Source of the DNA: an uncultured Sphingomonadaceae bacterium
Lineage (GTDB): Bacteria; Pseudomonadota; Alphaproteobacteria; Sphingomonadales; Sphingomonadaceae
NCBI GenBank assembly: GCA_947497455.1
Contig: CANMGU010000001.1
Location: 1,426,001 to 1,490,000 of the forward strand
Length of the DNA stretch: 64,000 nt
Reading direction: 5' to 3'
Within the stretch, counting starts at the first letter, position 1, and each line of letters starts with the position of its first letter. Positions 18,080 to 28,594 of the stretch are shown in pieces. The notes under the pieces were generated by a model. It worked only from the letters and a program-made list of their open reading frames with translations. It was not told the DNA's origin and searched no databases. The translations under genes were made by a program, and so were the position numbers.

Positions 18080-19993
18080 ATGGTTGACAAGAACGAGATA
18101 AAATCGCGGACGTCCTTTTTGCAAAGATTGCGCTCGGATACTGCTGGTAATACCATCGCAATGATGGGAGCAGCCTTGCTGCCATTGGCCGCCATGATCG
18201 GTGGCGGTGTTGATGCAAGCCGCAGCTACATGGTAAAAGCGCGTTTGCAACAAGCCTGTGATGCCGGTGTGCTTGCTGGACGAAAAGCCGTTGGCGACGG
18301 TGTATTCGACCAACAAGCTAATGACCGGGCGATAGCCTTGTTCAACGCCAACTTCCCGGCCAATTATCAGAGTAGTAAGAATACCTCATTTGTTGCCTCT
18401 TCTCCAAATGCAGGTGGCTTGGTCGAAGGTGTCGCTTCAACAGAACTCCCAACCGTCATCATGCGGGTATTCGGCTATGACAGTGTTAGCCTTTCTGCAG
18501 AATGCAACGCGTTGCTCACCATCAGTAACGCCGATGTGACGATGGTTCTCGATACCACCGGATCAATGGGATGGGATATCAGTGACGGCAACGGTAACAC
18601 CATCTCTCGAATCACTGCCCTTCGTGGAGCAATGACTAATTTCTACGATATATTGGATACAGCATCAGCCAGTTCTCAGGCACGGATTCGTTATGGTCTA
18701 ATGCCTTATTCCATGACAGTTAATGTCGGCCGACTACTTCTGGCGAATAGCACGGGGCCGGACATGCTGATTGGGCAATCCGCCGGCGACACAGTTGCTT
18801 ACCAATCCCGTCGTGCAGTTTATGAAATTACATCTGTGACAGGACCGGTTTCTGAAACATTGATGCATACAGACGGGACTCCTGCCTATCTTACTGATGG
18901 CAACTGTACCAACTATGGCAACAACAACTCGTTGGAATATTGGTCGGTTGTATTTCCGAATGCCTATCGACACAATTTGACCGCTTCGCCTTCTGGCAAC
19001 CCAGTTGTCGATGGTGATACCACGACTAGCTATCAGCGCACCGGTTGGTCGGGAGGATATCAGTTTGGTGATGGGACACGAATTTTGCAATGCACGCGCA
19101 GCGTGACGACTACCACCTCGACCGAAACCTATGATGGTACTCTTCCAGGTGCTACGTTCAAGCGTTGGGAATGGGGCCAATATAACTGGCCGGTTGCCGA
19201 CTATGTTGATTCGATTGATGCGGGTACCGATGTTGCCCTTCCATCAAACACTGTGGACAGTACAACCCGTGCAGGTTGGGATGGCTGCATTGAAGAGCGT
19301 GAAACAGTTGCTTCCAGCTCGATTACTTATGATGGTGCTACGGGTAACATTACACCTACCGGAGCGTCTGATCTCAACATCGATCTAGCACCGAGCGACA
19401 ACGCTTCACGCTGGCGTCCTTATTGGCCGGAAGTCAGCTATCGTCGAAACAATACCAACACGACCGGAGATGCTTGCCCGCGACCAGCCCAGTTGTTGAG
19501 CACGATGACGCGAGCAGAATTTGTGACCTACGCCAATAATCTCGACACCGATGGCAACACCTATCATGACGTCGGTCTATTATGGGGCGCACGGATCAGT
19601 TCTGAAGATGGTATATTTCAAACTTCGGTCACTGAAGCTGCGCCGAATAACGGCTTTGTAAGTCGCCATCTGATCTTCATGACCGATGGCTCGATGCAGC
19701 CTACTTCAACGGGCTATAGTATCTACGGGTTGGAAGAAGAAGACGACCGGGTTCGGCCTGGCGGAACCGGGAGTTTGACCGACCGGCACAATGAACGCAT
19801 GCGCGCTCTCTGCAGTGCCATTAAGGCAAAAGGAATTCGGTTATGGGTCGTGGCATTTTCCACCGCGCTAACCACCGATCTGCAAAACTGCTCGAGCCCG
19901 AACAGCGCCTTTGTTTCAACAAACGCTGCTGAGCTCAACCAGAACTTTGCCGAGATTGCGGCTTCCATTGCTGACTTGAGGTTGACCGAATGA
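18080..19993 (+). CDS. TadG-like pilus assembly protein with von Willebrand A domain
   Basis: A 637-residue protein. The N-terminal TadE/TadG-type hydrophobic helix is AMMGAALLPLAAMIGGG, followed by DASRSYMVKARLQQACDAG. The vWA fold begins at VTMVLDTTGSMGWD (metal site DxTxS-like) and ends with the RLWVVAFSTALTTD block. The middle 350 residues are rich in Asn, Thr and Ser with repeats of short TTS-type segments. TadG-like proteins are exported with the Flp/Tad type IVc pilus and may be tip or adhesion subunits. First of a three-gene run; the next gene overlaps by ATGA. Confidence 0.88.
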   Translation: MVDKNEIKSRTSFLQRLRSDTAGNTIAMMGAALLPLAAMIGGGVDASRSYMVKARLQQACDAGVLAGRKAVGDGVFDQQANDRAIALFNANFPANYQSSKNTSFVASSPNAGGLVEGVASTELPTVIMRVFGYDSVSLSAECNALLTISNADVTMVLDTTGSMGWDISDGNGNTISRITALRGAMTNFYDILDTASASSQARIRYGLMPYSMTVNVGRLLLANSTGPDMLIGQSAGDTVAYQSRRAVYEITSVTGPVSETLMHTDGTPAYLTDGNCTNYGNNNSLEYWSVVFPNAYRHNLTASPSGNPVVDGDTTTSYQRTGWSGGYQFGDGTRILQCTRSVTTTTSTETYDGTLPGATFKRWEWGQYNWPVADYVDSIDAGTDVALPSNTVDSTTRAGWDGCIEERETVASSSITYDGATGNITPTGASDLNIDLAPSDNASRWRPYWPEVSYRRNNTNTTGDACPRPAQLLSTMTRAEFVTYANNLDTDGNTYHDVGLLWGARISSEDGIFQTSVTEAAPNNGFVSRHLIFMTDGSMQPTSTGYSIYGLEEEDDRVRPGGTGSLTDRHNERMRALCSAIKAKGIRLWVVAFSTALTTDLQNCSSPNSAFVSTNAAELNQNFAEIAASIADLRLTE

Positions 19994-20613
19994 CCTACAG
20001 ATTATCAAAACTACCTGCGGGCATCCGTGACGATGAAGAAGGCGGAACCTTGGTTGAGTTTGCGGTTATTGCACCCGTGTTCTTCATGCTGCTGATGGGC
20101 ATTTTCGATTTTGGACACACGATCTACATTCGATCCGTACTCAATGGTGCCGTGCAAGATGCTGCCAGAGACTCCGCGCTCGAGAATGCGGCTGTCGCTG
20201 GTAACACCGATGTCATTGACAACAAGGTTCGAACCGCGGTTCAAAACCTGTCCAAAGGGATAAAGGACAATGACATAAAAATAGAACGCGTCAGCTATTT
20301 CAGTTTTGACGACGTCAATCGGCCTGAAGCCTTTACCGATAGTGACGGTGACTCGATCTGCAACAATAACGAAGTCTTTGAAGACGAGAATGCCAACGGT
20401 GTTTGGGACGCTGATATTGGAGAAGACGGTCTTGGCGGCGCACGTGACGTTGTCGTGTACAATTTGGAAGTGACCTACGATCGAGTGTTTCCACTTTATC
20501 GAATGCTGGGCCGTTCTCAGAGCGTGACGCTTTCTTCGTCTACTGTTCTCCAGAATCAGCCCTATGCGCAGCAAGCAGATCAAAACGCAATCACACCTGG
20601 CAATTGCACGTAA
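19990..20613 (+). CDS. TadE-like minor pseudopilin
   Basis: A 207-residue protein. The prepilin-like start is EEGGTLVEFAVIAPVFFMLL, with a glutamate at the fifth position of the hydrophobic helix (EFAVIAP). The rest is a periplasmic domain with a calcium-like acidic stretch (DSDGDSICNNNEVFEDEN). TadE/TadF pseudopilins help assemble Flp pili. It overlaps the vWA gene by four bases and is 12 bases from the next gene. Confidence 0.88.
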   Translation: MTYRLSKLPAGIRDDEEGGTLVEFAVIAPVFFMLLMGIFDFGHTIYIRSVLNGAVQDAARDSALENAAVAGNTDVIDNKVRTAVQNLSKGIKDNDIKIERVSYFSFDDVNRPEAFTDSDGDSICNNNEVFEDENANGVWDADIGEDGLGGARDVVVYNLEVTYDRVFPLYRMLGRSQSVTLSSSTVLQNQPYAQQADQNAITPGNCT

Positions 20614-20625
20614 GGATAAACAGCC

Positions 20626-21324
20626 ATGGAAAATGTAAAAATGCCGGTGCAGAAGAAACAAGGCCCTTTGGGTATTTTGAAGCGCTTAAAGCGCGACAAA
20701 AGCGGTCTCGCCTTGACCGAATTCGCATTCAGCCTTCCGATATTCATGGGTATTGGTTTCTTCGGACTAGAGATTTCCAATCTGGCGATTACCAACATGC
20801 ACTTGAGCCAGGCCGCCCTGAACTTGGCTGATAATGCTTCAAGGCTTGGCCAGACTAACAGCGGAATCGTTGCGCCAACAATCACAGAATCAGACGTTGT
20901 CCGATCCTTTCGCGGAACCGGATTACAGACCGGCAATATTGACCTGCTATCTCGTGGTCGTGTCACCCTATCCAGTCTAGAACTTGATGGGAATAACAAC
21001 CAACTGATACGTTGGCAGCGCTGCAAGGGCAATCGCAATGCAACGTCGGCTTATGGCGTAGAAGGCCAAAATGGAACGTCTGAACCCACATTTACCAGCA
21101 TGGGGAAAACGGGTTCAGAAGTCTCGGCAACTTTCGGAACAGCGATCATGTTCGTCGAACTGGAATATGAGTTTGAAGGTCTTTTCGGAGATCTTTTCCT
21201 TGAGCCAAGAGTGATCCGTCAGGAAGCAGCCTTCAACATTCGTGACGATCGCAATCTGCTAGCCGGTTTAGCCGATGATGGTGGTTCGAAAGCCTTATGT
21301 ACTACGTTTGACAACACATTTTAG
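20626..21324 (+). CDS. TadE/TadF-like pseudopilin
   Basis: A 232-residue protein with a basic leader (LKRLKRDKSG) and hydrophobic prepilin segment (LALTEFAFSLPIFMGIGFFG) with the typical glutamate. The remainder is a soluble domain of undefined fold. Third gene of the Tad run. It ends head-on with pdhB with no gap. The genes for the secretion ATPase, platform and prepilin peptidase are not in the window. Confidence 0.85.
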   Translation: MENVKMPVQKKQGPLGILKRLKRDKSGLALTEFAFSLPIFMGIGFFGLEISNLAITNMHLSQAALNLADNASRLGQTNSGIVAPTITESDVVRSFRGTGLQTGNIDLLSRGRVTLSSLELDGNNNQLIRWQRCKGNRNATSAYGVEGQNGTSEPTFTSMGKTGSEVSATFGTAIMFVELEYEFEGLFGDLFLEPRVIRQEAAFNIRDDRNLLAGLADDGGSKALCTTFDNTF

Positions 21325-22698
21325 CTATCGGTAACACACTTTTTTGACTGCGGTAATGATGCGATCAGTGTCAATGAGCGCCGCTTTTTCCAGATTCGCG
21401 GCATAGGGCAACGGCACATCTTCGTTGGTCACACGCATGACCGGCGCATCAAGATCATCAAAGCCTTGTTCCATGCACAGCGCGATGATTTCGCTTGCTA
21501 TCGAACAGGTCGGCCATCCTTCTTCAGCAACCACCAGGCGGTTCGTTTTCGCCAGGCTTTTCAGCACGGTCTCGGTATCAAGAGGCCGTAATGTGCGTAA
21601 GTCTATAACTTCTGCATCAACCCCTTCATCCGCAAGTGCATCCGCTGCTTCCAGAGCAAGGCCAACGCCGATGGAATAGCTTATAATCGTAACATCCGTA
21701 CCTTCCCGCACGATCCGCGCCTTGCCGATTGGCAACACGTAATCATCAACCTCGGGTATCTCGAAGGACCGGCCATAAAGCAGTTCATTCTCCAGAAACA
21801 CAACCGGATCAGGGCAACGGATTGCGGCTTTCATCAAACCTTTTGCATCTGCTGCATCATAAGGGGCAATCACTATAAGCCCGGGAACGCTGGCATACCA
21901 TGGTCCGTAATTCTGGCTATGTTGTGCACCGACGCGCGATGCAGCTCCATTGGGACCACGAAAAACAATCGGACAGCGCATCTGGCCGCCGGACATGTAG
22001 TTGGTCTTCGCTGCAGAATTAATGATATGGTCAATCGCTTGCATCGCGAAATTGAAGGTCATGAACTCCACAATTGGTTTCAATCCGCCCATAGCAGCAC
22101 CGGCACCGATGCCAGCGAAACCATGTTCGGTAATCGGCGTGTCGATCACTCGCTTACCACCGAACTCATCAAGGAGGCCCTGCGTTACCTTGTAGGCACC
22201 TTGATACTCGGCGACTTCCTCGCCCATGACAAATACAGAATCATCCGTGCGCATCTCTTCCGCCATCGCATCTCGCAAGGCTTCACGCACGGTTATTGCA
22301 GTCATTGGTGTGCCTTCGGGAATCGCCGGATCGCTCGCTCGAGATACCGAAGAAGGCTTCGTCACTTCGGACGCCATCTCTGCCGCAGGTTCAGGAGCGC
22401 TTTCAACTGGAGCTTCGGGTGTTGAAGCCGGCGTTGGCGCAGCACTTTCCTCTTCGTCCTCGCCAATCATTTCGGCAATAACGGCTCCGACAGCAACTTC
22501 ATCAGTACCCTCTGCAACGAGAATTTTTGAGATCACCCCTTCGTCCACCGCTTCAAATTCCATTGTAGCTTTGTCCGTTTCAATCTCTGCCAGAATATCG
22601 CCAGAGCTTACCTCATCGCCTTCTTTGACAAACCATTTGGCCAGGGTGCCCTCTTCCATTGTCGGTGACAGCGCGGGCATTTTCAACTCGATCGCCAT
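21325..22698 (-). CDS. pdhB: pyruvate dehydrogenase E1 beta subunit with N-terminal lipoyl domain
   Basis: A 457-residue protein. The lipoyl domain occupies about 1-80, with lipoyl-lysine K43 in [12 protein letters not shown]. It is followed by an acidic, Ala/Pro-rich linker (about 85-125). The transketolase-type beta subunit starts at [18 protein letters not shown]; its [20 protein letters not shown] and [14 protein letters not shown] blocks are canonical. With PdhA it converts pyruvate to acetyl groups on the lipoamide of E2. Lipoyl-E1-beta fusions are known in alphaproteobacteria. The ATG overlaps the pdhA stop (TGATG), so translation is coupled. E2 and E3 are outside. Confidence 0.97.
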   Translation of the reverse strand: MAIELKMPALSPTMEEGTLAKWFVKEGDEVSSGDILAEIETDKATMEFEAVDEGVISKILVAEGTDEVAVGAVIAEMIGEDEEESAAPTPASTPEAPVESAPEPAAEMASEVTKPSSVSRASDPAIPEGTPMTAITVREALRDAMAEEMRTDDSVFVMGEEVAEYQGAYKVTQGLLDEFGGKRVIDTPITEHGFAGIGAGAAMGGLKPIVEFMTFNFAMQAIDHIINSAAKTNYMSGGQMRCPIVFRGPNGAASRVGAQHSQNYGPWYASVPGLIVIAPYDAADAKGLMKAAIRCPDPVVFLENELLYGRSFEIPEVDDYVLPIGKARIVREGTDVTIISYSIGVGLALEAADALADEGVDAEVIDLRTLRPLDTETVLKSLAKTNRLVVAEEGWPTCSIASEIIALCMEQGFDDLDAPVMRVTNEDVPLPYAANLEKAALIDTDRIITAVKKVCYR

Positions 22699-23795
22699 CA
22701 ATATTGCTCCACCAATACGTCGGTATAAAGTTCAGAAGGTTCCGGCTCCGGCGATTCCTCGGCAAAGTCTGCCGCCTCCAAAACCGTTTTGCGTACCTTC
22801 TTGTCCAGCGCCTTCAAATCTTCTTCTTTGACGCCCTGTTTTAAAAGCATGGCTTTCAGTCGTTCAATCGGATCGGATTTTTCGCGCACATCTTGCACTT
22901 CATCCCGGCTGCGATATTTTGCTGGATCGGACATCGAGTGACCACGATAGCGATAGGTTTTCAGTTCCATCAAAACTGGCCCTTTGCCTCCGCGCACATA
23001 TTTCAAAGCTTCTTCTACAGCCCCTCGCACCGCAAGAACATCCATGCCGTCAACTTGAACGCCAGGAATACGAAAACTCTCTCCACGCCGATACAATTGA
23101 TCTTCAGATGACGAACGATTGACACTGGTACCCATTGCATATTGATTGTTTTCAATGACGAAAATGACTGGCAGTTTCCACAACTCTGCCATGTTAAAAC
23201 TCTCGTAAACCTGCCCCTGATTGGAAGCGCCGTCGCCGAAATAGGCCAAGCAAACACCGCCATCTTCCTTATATTTATGTCCGAAAGCTAAGCCAGTTCC
23301 CAATGAAACTTGCGCTCCAACAATACCATGACCGCCGTAGAAACCATGTTCGACCGAGAACATGTGCATCGAGCCGCCCTTACCTTTTGAAATGCCGGAT
23401 GCCCGTCCCGTCAATTCCGCCATAACGATATTGGGATCGATGCCGCAGGCGAGCATATGACCATGGTCACGATAGCCGGTTATGACGCTATCCTTACCCG
23501 GCTCAATCGCTGATTGCAGTCCGGTAACAACAGCTTCCTGCCCAATATATAGATGGCAAAAACCACCAATCAGACCAAGTCCATAAAGCTGGCCCGCCTT
23601 TTCCTCGAAGCGGCGGATGAGCAGCATTTGCTCATAAAATTCCATCAACTCCGCTTTGCTCGCCTTGTAAATCGGAGTTTTCAGAACAGGCAGGCGACTT
23701 GCGGGTTTTGCCGCAGTCTTTTTGGGAGTTGTTTTGGTAGCCCCCTTCGCCGGAATCTTTGATTTTGATGAGGCTTTCTGGGGAGTTTTTGCCAC
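22698..23795 (-). CDS. pdhA: pyruvate dehydrogenase E1 alpha subunit
   Basis: A 365-residue thiamine-diphosphate enzyme. The TPP motif is visible as [14 protein letters not shown] ending in IENNQY. The phosphorylatable-loop equivalent [12 protein letters not shown] is present. The GTG at 23795 is preferred over an upstream ATG because AGGAAA precedes it at proper spacing and the resulting start ([11 protein letters not shown]) resembles the N-termini of related proteins. The first 40 residues are a Lys/Ala/Pro-rich, flexible tail. It is coupled to pdhB and follows ftsB. Confidence 0.95.
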   Translation of the reverse strand: MAKTPQKASSKSKIPAKGATKTTPKKTAAKPASRLPVLKTPIYKASKAELMEFYEQMLLIRRFEEKAGQLYGLGLIGGFCHLYIGQEAVVTGLQSAIEPGKDSVITGYRDHGHMLACGIDPNIVMAELTGRASGISKGKGGSMHMFSVEHGFYGGHGIVGAQVSLGTGLAFGHKYKEDGGVCLAYFGDGASNQGQVYESFNMAELWKLPVIFVIENNQYAMGTSVNRSSSEDQLYRRGESFRIPGVQVDGMDVLAVRGAVEEALKYVRGGKGPVLMELKTYRYRGHSMSDPAKYRSRDEVQDVREKSDPIERLKAMLLKQGVKEEDLKALDKKVRKTVLEAADFAEESPEPEPSELYTDVLVEQY

Positions 23796-23905
23796 GCTTG
23801 CAGTTTCCTGTCTTTTTAGTTTTGCAGCACCATAAACAGATAGGGCGAATTTCCCAAGCCCTATACGCTGGAAAAGATACAAAATTTTAGATTGGGAAAG
23901 TGAGC

Positions 23906-24217
23906 CTATTTTAGCGGAACAACAATCTCGTCGGGATGCGCAACATTCAACTCTTTGCGGATCAGTTCGCCGGTTAAGTCTGGATCTGCACCCGCAGGAT
24001 CAAGCAGCTTCACGCGGTTCTTCAACGCGTCACGATCAGCCTCAAGAGAAGCAAGTTGTGTCCCACGTTCATCAAGCGCAGTGCGATATTCACCCCACGC
24101 CAAAATTCCGGTTGGACCAAGGATCGCATAGCCCGCAATGGCAAGCAGAGTCAGCAGTGCAAAGCCTGGCCCTAACGCCGCTTTGATCAAACCACCGATT
24201 TTCTCTTTATGTGCCAT
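23906..24217 (-). CDS. ftsB: FtsB/DivIC-type septum formation initiator
   Basis: A 103-residue bitopic protein. A short cytosolic start (MAHKEKIGG) is followed by one membrane helix (PGFALLTLLAIAGYAILG), then a periplasmic coiled coil (DERGTQLASLEADRDALKNR). The tail ends with ELNVAHPDEIVVPL, matching the family's LG-x-x-xPGE region. It is an essential divisome scaffold, with FtsL and FtsQ. The frame is open upstream to 24265, but the ATG at 24217 gives the normal family start. It lies between eno and pdhA, as in many alphaproteobacteria. Confidence 0.9.
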   Translation of the reverse strand: MAHKEKIGGLIKAALGPGFALLTLLAIAGYAILGPTGILAWGEYRTALDERGTQLASLEADRDALKNRVKLLDPAGADPDLTGELIRKELNVAHPDEIVVPLK

Positions 24218-24321
24218 ATTCACTCTTGAATCAGAATAATGATTCGCTGGCAAGCGCATTAACACTTTAATTGCGATTTATTCAGTTTCCGCAGCCGAAA
24301 CGCCCCCTGGCCGCGATCGCA

Positions 24322-25638
<1,317 letters not shown>

Positions 25639-25811
25639 TTATCGTCATGATAGGCTCGTGGCAATTGCCAGCTTTATTGATCATGATCAGATTACAGTAA
25701 TTTACCCTTGAATCATAAGGATTAGACACCATTTAGGCTTTGGGAAAAAACCGATCGGTAGCATTATCGATTACATTGTAACGGCAAGGTTTTTGAGGAA
25801 GGAATTTGAAT

Positions 25812-26378
25812 ATGGCCGCCGATCAGGAAAAGAAACCAGCAGCGCGCAAGACAACAGCTAAAAAACCGGCTGCAAAAAAGCCCGCGGCTAAAAAAACGGC
25901 AACCAAACGCACTGCAGCGAAAAAATCCACGCCTGCCAAAGGGGTTAACGTCAAAAAATCAAGATCAGCAAAACCATCAGCCCCGCTTAAAGCCGGAGCA
26001 ACACGCGCTGGATCTTCAAAATCGACCTCAAATGTAACCGGTGATTTGAAAGATCGTGCAATTGATAAAGCGCGCTCCACCGCGAACGACGGCAAAGCCA
26101 AAGCCGGCGAAGCCATCGGTACTTTGAGCGAGATGATCGAGAACAGCGCAAAGACAATCGACGAAAATGTCGGTGAGAAATATGGTGATTATGCACGCTC
26201 GACAGCGGATGCTGTCTCTTCTTTTGCTGAGAAAATCAACTCCAAGGATGTCGACGAAATGGTTGAAGACGCCCGGAGCTTTGTCCGCAAGCGCCCTGCT
26301 GTTGCTATCGGCGCCGCTGCAGTCGTTGGCCTGCTTGTTTCCCGACTGATCAAGTCAGGGATGGATGATCGCAGCTAG
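25812..26378 (+). CDS. DUF883/YqjD-like membrane protein with Lys/Ala-rich N-terminus
   Basis: A 188-residue protein. The first about 75 residues consist of histone-H1-like repeats of the type KKPAAKKPAAKKTATK, very basic. The middle is helical (LKDRAIDKARSTANDGKAKA), and a glycine-zipper-like hydrophobic segment lies at the C-terminus (AVAIGAAAVVGLLVSRLI), as in DUF883/ElaB/YqjD proteins. YqjD anchors ribosomes to the inner membrane in stationary-phase E. coli. The basic tail could touch RNA, DNA or ribosomes. The ATG at 25812 has AGGAAGG before it. First of a tight four-gene run. Confidence 0.75.
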   Translation: MAADQEKKPAARKTTAKKPAAKKPAAKKTATKRTAAKKSTPAKGVNVKKSRSAKPSAPLKAGATRAGSSKSTSNVTGDLKDRAIDKARSTANDGKAKAGEAIGTLSEMIENSAKTIDENVGEKYGDYARSTADAVSSFAEKINSKDVDEMVEDARSFVRKRPAVAIGAAAVVGLLVSRLIKSGMDDRS

Positions 26379-26419
26379 AGCGTGTATCACCAATCTCAAC
26401 CAGATCGCGATGGGTGATA

Positions 26420-26839
26420 ATGTTGGACAATAAGACTGCAGCTTTGGAAGATCAGCCGTCTCCTGCTGAAAGTGACGAGGCAAAAGGCAATGCATCGGCA
26501 TCCAGTTCCGACGACAAGCCGCTAAAACTGCAGGTCTCTGACCTGGTCGATGACGTTCGCAAACTCGCAGAAGCGGAACTTGAATATTATCGCGTCAAGC
26601 TGTCGGTCAACATGGCGGCGACAAAGACTGTATTGGTCTTGTTCAGTGTCGCCATCATATTGGGGGTTACCACCATGGTTGCTCTCATATTGGGAATATT
26701 ATTGATATTAACCCACTATTGGGGCCCCATCGCGGCAACGGGACTGTTGACCGGAGGCGCATTGCTTCTCACAACAGTCCTAATGAGTATGGCAATTAAA
26801 CGGGCGCGCAAATTACCTTTGGACGAGAATGATCAATGA
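26420..26839 (+). CDS. holin-X/YqjE-like membrane protein
   Basis: A 139-residue protein. A disordered acidic start (EDQPSPAESDEAKG) is followed by a helical block LVDDVRKLAEAELEYYRVK, typical of the Pfam holin-X superfamily to which YqjE belongs. Two hydrophobic segments follow (VLVLFSVAIILGVTTMVALI and AATGLLTGGALLLTTVLM). Despite the name this group is chromosomal and not a phage lysis gene. The ATG at 26420 is preferred; a GTG at 26414 is also open. The stop overlaps the next gene by ATGA. Confidence 0.75.
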   Translation: MLDNKTAALEDQPSPAESDEAKGNASASSSDDKPLKLQVSDLVDDVRKLAEAELEYYRVKLSVNMAATKTVLVLFSVAIILGVTTMVALILGILLILTHYWGPIAATGLLTGGALLLTTVLMSMAIKRARKLPLDENDQ

Positions 26840-27162
26840 CACAGAAAAACGACGATATCTTCAAGTTGCGCAACCTTGCGATTGAAAAAAAGGAAGCAAT
26901 GGAGAATGTTAAGGAAGACATTTCCGAGACAAAAGAACGGCTGAAACCGGCAAATCTGATCCAAGAAGCCAAAGACAAGGCCCTGGATCGCGTCCAAAAA
27001 ACTGGTGAAACTGCATTACAAGGGGTGAAAGACAATCCCGGAAAGGTCGCAACTGTGGCGGCAGCAGCTACTTTACTGGCGCTGCGCAAACCGCTGGCCA
27101 ACTATTTCACCAATCGTAAGGCCGCAAATGACGGCTCCGATAGCCTAGATTCCGAGGAGTAA
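26836..27162 (+). CDS. DUF3618-like membrane-associated protein
   Basis: A 108-residue protein. A long amphipathic region (ENVKEDISETKERLKPANL) leads to a short hydrophobic segment (VATVAAAATLLALRKPL), and the tail is acidic. The layout matches DUF3618 and the enterobacterial YqjK position in the yqjDEK cluster. It overlaps the holin-X gene by four bases and is 3 bases from the next. Confidence 0.6.
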   Translation: MTQKNDDIFKLRNLAIEKKEAMENVKEDISETKERLKPANLIQEAKDKALDRVQKTGETALQGVKDNPGKVATVAAAATLLALRKPLANYFTNRKAANDGSDSLDSEE

Positions 27163-27165
27163 GTA

Positions 27166-27702
27166 ATGAGCAATTTGTCCGATAATATTGAAAAAGCACG
27201 GGCTGCTTCCCGGAAACGACTGTCAGATGCAAAGGAAATTGCGGGCGAAGGCACTGGAATCGCGCTGGAAAAAATGTCGGAGAGCAAGCAGCGCGCCGCA
27301 GCCCTCTTGGGCGATGGCAAGGCAAAAGCCGCAGAAGGCGTTGCTGCAACCAAGCAGATTGCAAAAACGGCCGCAAACAAATCAGAAGAAACCATAACCA
27401 AAAGCCCGCTTGCCGTGGTGGCTGGTGGATTGGCACTCGGGGCCCTGGTTGGCGCTTTGCTACCGAAGAGCAAGGCTGAAACCAAATATGTCGGCGGTGC
27501 AGGCAAAAAAATCAACGAAACCGCCAAAAAGGCTTATGGGGCCGCCAAAGAGGCTGGCCAAGAACAGATTGAAAATCTGGGCCTCAGCAAAGACAGTGTT
27601 CAGGACCAGATCAAAGATCTGCTTGGCAAAGCTACCGAAGCTGCTAAGAGCGCCGCCGAAGCCGCTACCGAAGCGGTAAAATCGGAAAAAACTGACAAAT
27701 AG
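27166..27702 (+). CDS. DUF883-like helical protein with glycine zipper
   Basis: A 178-residue Ala/Lys/Glu-rich helical protein. The hydrophobic glycine-zipper segment LAVVAGGLALGALVGALLP lies in the middle (about 82-100). It is flanked by helical repeats containing ATEAAKSAAEAATEAV. It resembles DUF883 and late-embryogenesis-abundant-type sequences. It is fourth in the cluster and likely works with the three genes before it at the inner membrane. No defined function. Confidence 0.6.
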   Translation: MSNLSDNIEKARAASRKRLSDAKEIAGEGTGIALEKMSESKQRAAALLGDGKAKAAEGVAATKQIAKTAANKSEETITKSPLAVVAGGLALGALVGALLPKSKAETKYVGGAGKKINETAKKAYGAAKEAGQEQIENLGLSKDSVQDQIKDLLGKATEAAKSAAEAATEAVKSEKTDK

Positions 27703-27716
27703 AAAATGGGGCACAT

Positions 27717-27950
27717 ATGAGTGAACGCAGCAAAATTCATCTGGTGATGGGCGGACGGGTCAAGGACCCTCGCGGACTAGATTACGAGAATCTCGATCAG
27801 GTTGATCTTGTCGGCGTTTATCCCAATTACGAGGAAGCTGAAGACGTCTGGCGCTCCAATGCACAGCGTACCGTGGACGATGCCGAGATGAAATATGTTA
27901 TCGTGCACCTTCACAAATTGCTCGAACCGGAATTGCCGCCTGAAGATTAA
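27717..27950 (+). CDS. DUF4170 family protein
   Basis: A 77-residue protein starting MSERSKIHLVMGGRVKD, with LVGVYPNYEEAEDVWRSNAQ and a tail YVIVHLHKLLEPE. This matches the DUF4170 family, common in alphaproteobacteria and without assigned function. It lies 14 bases after the DUF883-like gene and overlaps the rhomboid gene tail to tail. Confidence 0.82.
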   Translation: MSERSKIHLVMGGRVKDPRGLDYENLDQVDLVGVYPNYEEAEDVWRSNAQRTVDDAEMKYVIVHLHKLLEPELPPED

Positions 27951-28588
27951 GCGTTTTTAAAGCGCCATTGCAGCAAAGGTCGCGTCAGGACCAGCCCAGC
28001 AACAAAGCCGCCAATATGAGCAAAAATCGCGATGCCGTTCAGGCTACCGCGCGTGGCAATACCGATCATCAACTGGATTCCGATCCAGGCGAGCGTGAGC
28101 CACGCGATCCTGACAATATGTCCAGGAAACGGCCCCACCGGCTTGACCTCATTCCGCGCAAATAACAACGCATAGGCACCCAGAATCGCTGATATTGCGC
28201 CGCTGGCGCCGACAACAGGGATGACCGAGTCTCCATTGAAGGCAAATTCCGCTAGTGAAGCAGCATAAGCACCGACTACATAAAGAAAGGCCATCAATTG
28301 CGACCCCAGGGCCTGTTCCACAAAACGCCCGCAAAACAGAAGCATCAACATATTGAACGCAATATGCATCAGGCCGCCATGCAAGAAAGCCGATGACATC
28401 GGCGTCAGCCATGCTGGCACCATCCCGCTGATGCTTTCGAACTCCGGCAGTCCCTCGCCCAGTCTTATCGGGAAAAACCCGCCACGCAGGACCGCTTCAT
28501 CCTGCCAACCGGAAATCCAAAGCAACAGAAATATCACGACATTGGCGATCACTAGTCCGTTGGTTAGTTTTCCGTTCGGCAGGTTCAT
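27947..28588 (-). CDS. rhomboid family intramembrane serine protease
   Basis: A 213-residue membrane protein with six hydrophobic segments. The catalytic dyad is S129 in VVGASGAISAILG and H191 in FAHIGGFVAGLV. The early SSAFLHGGLMHIAFNMLML block, with the conserved HxxxN, is typical. It cleaves membrane proteins within or next to their helices; the substrate is unknown. It follows greA by 6 bases on the same strand. Confidence 0.94.
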   Translation of the reverse strand: MNLPNGKLTNGLVIANVVIFLLLWISGWQDEAVLRGGFFPIRLGEGLPEFESISGMVPAWLTPMSSAFLHGGLMHIAFNMLMLLFCGRFVEQALGSQLMAFLYVVGAYAASLAEFAFNGDSVIPVVGASGAISAILGAYALLFARNEVKPVGPFPGHIVRIAWLTLAWIGIQLMIGIATRGSLNGIAIFAHIGGFVAGLVLTRPLLQWRFKNA

Positions 28589-28594
28589 ATCAAA

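Noticed and set aside
26420..26839. Phage holin
   Set aside because: The holin-X family is chromosomal and related to YqjE; no lysin, terminase or capsid gene is near.
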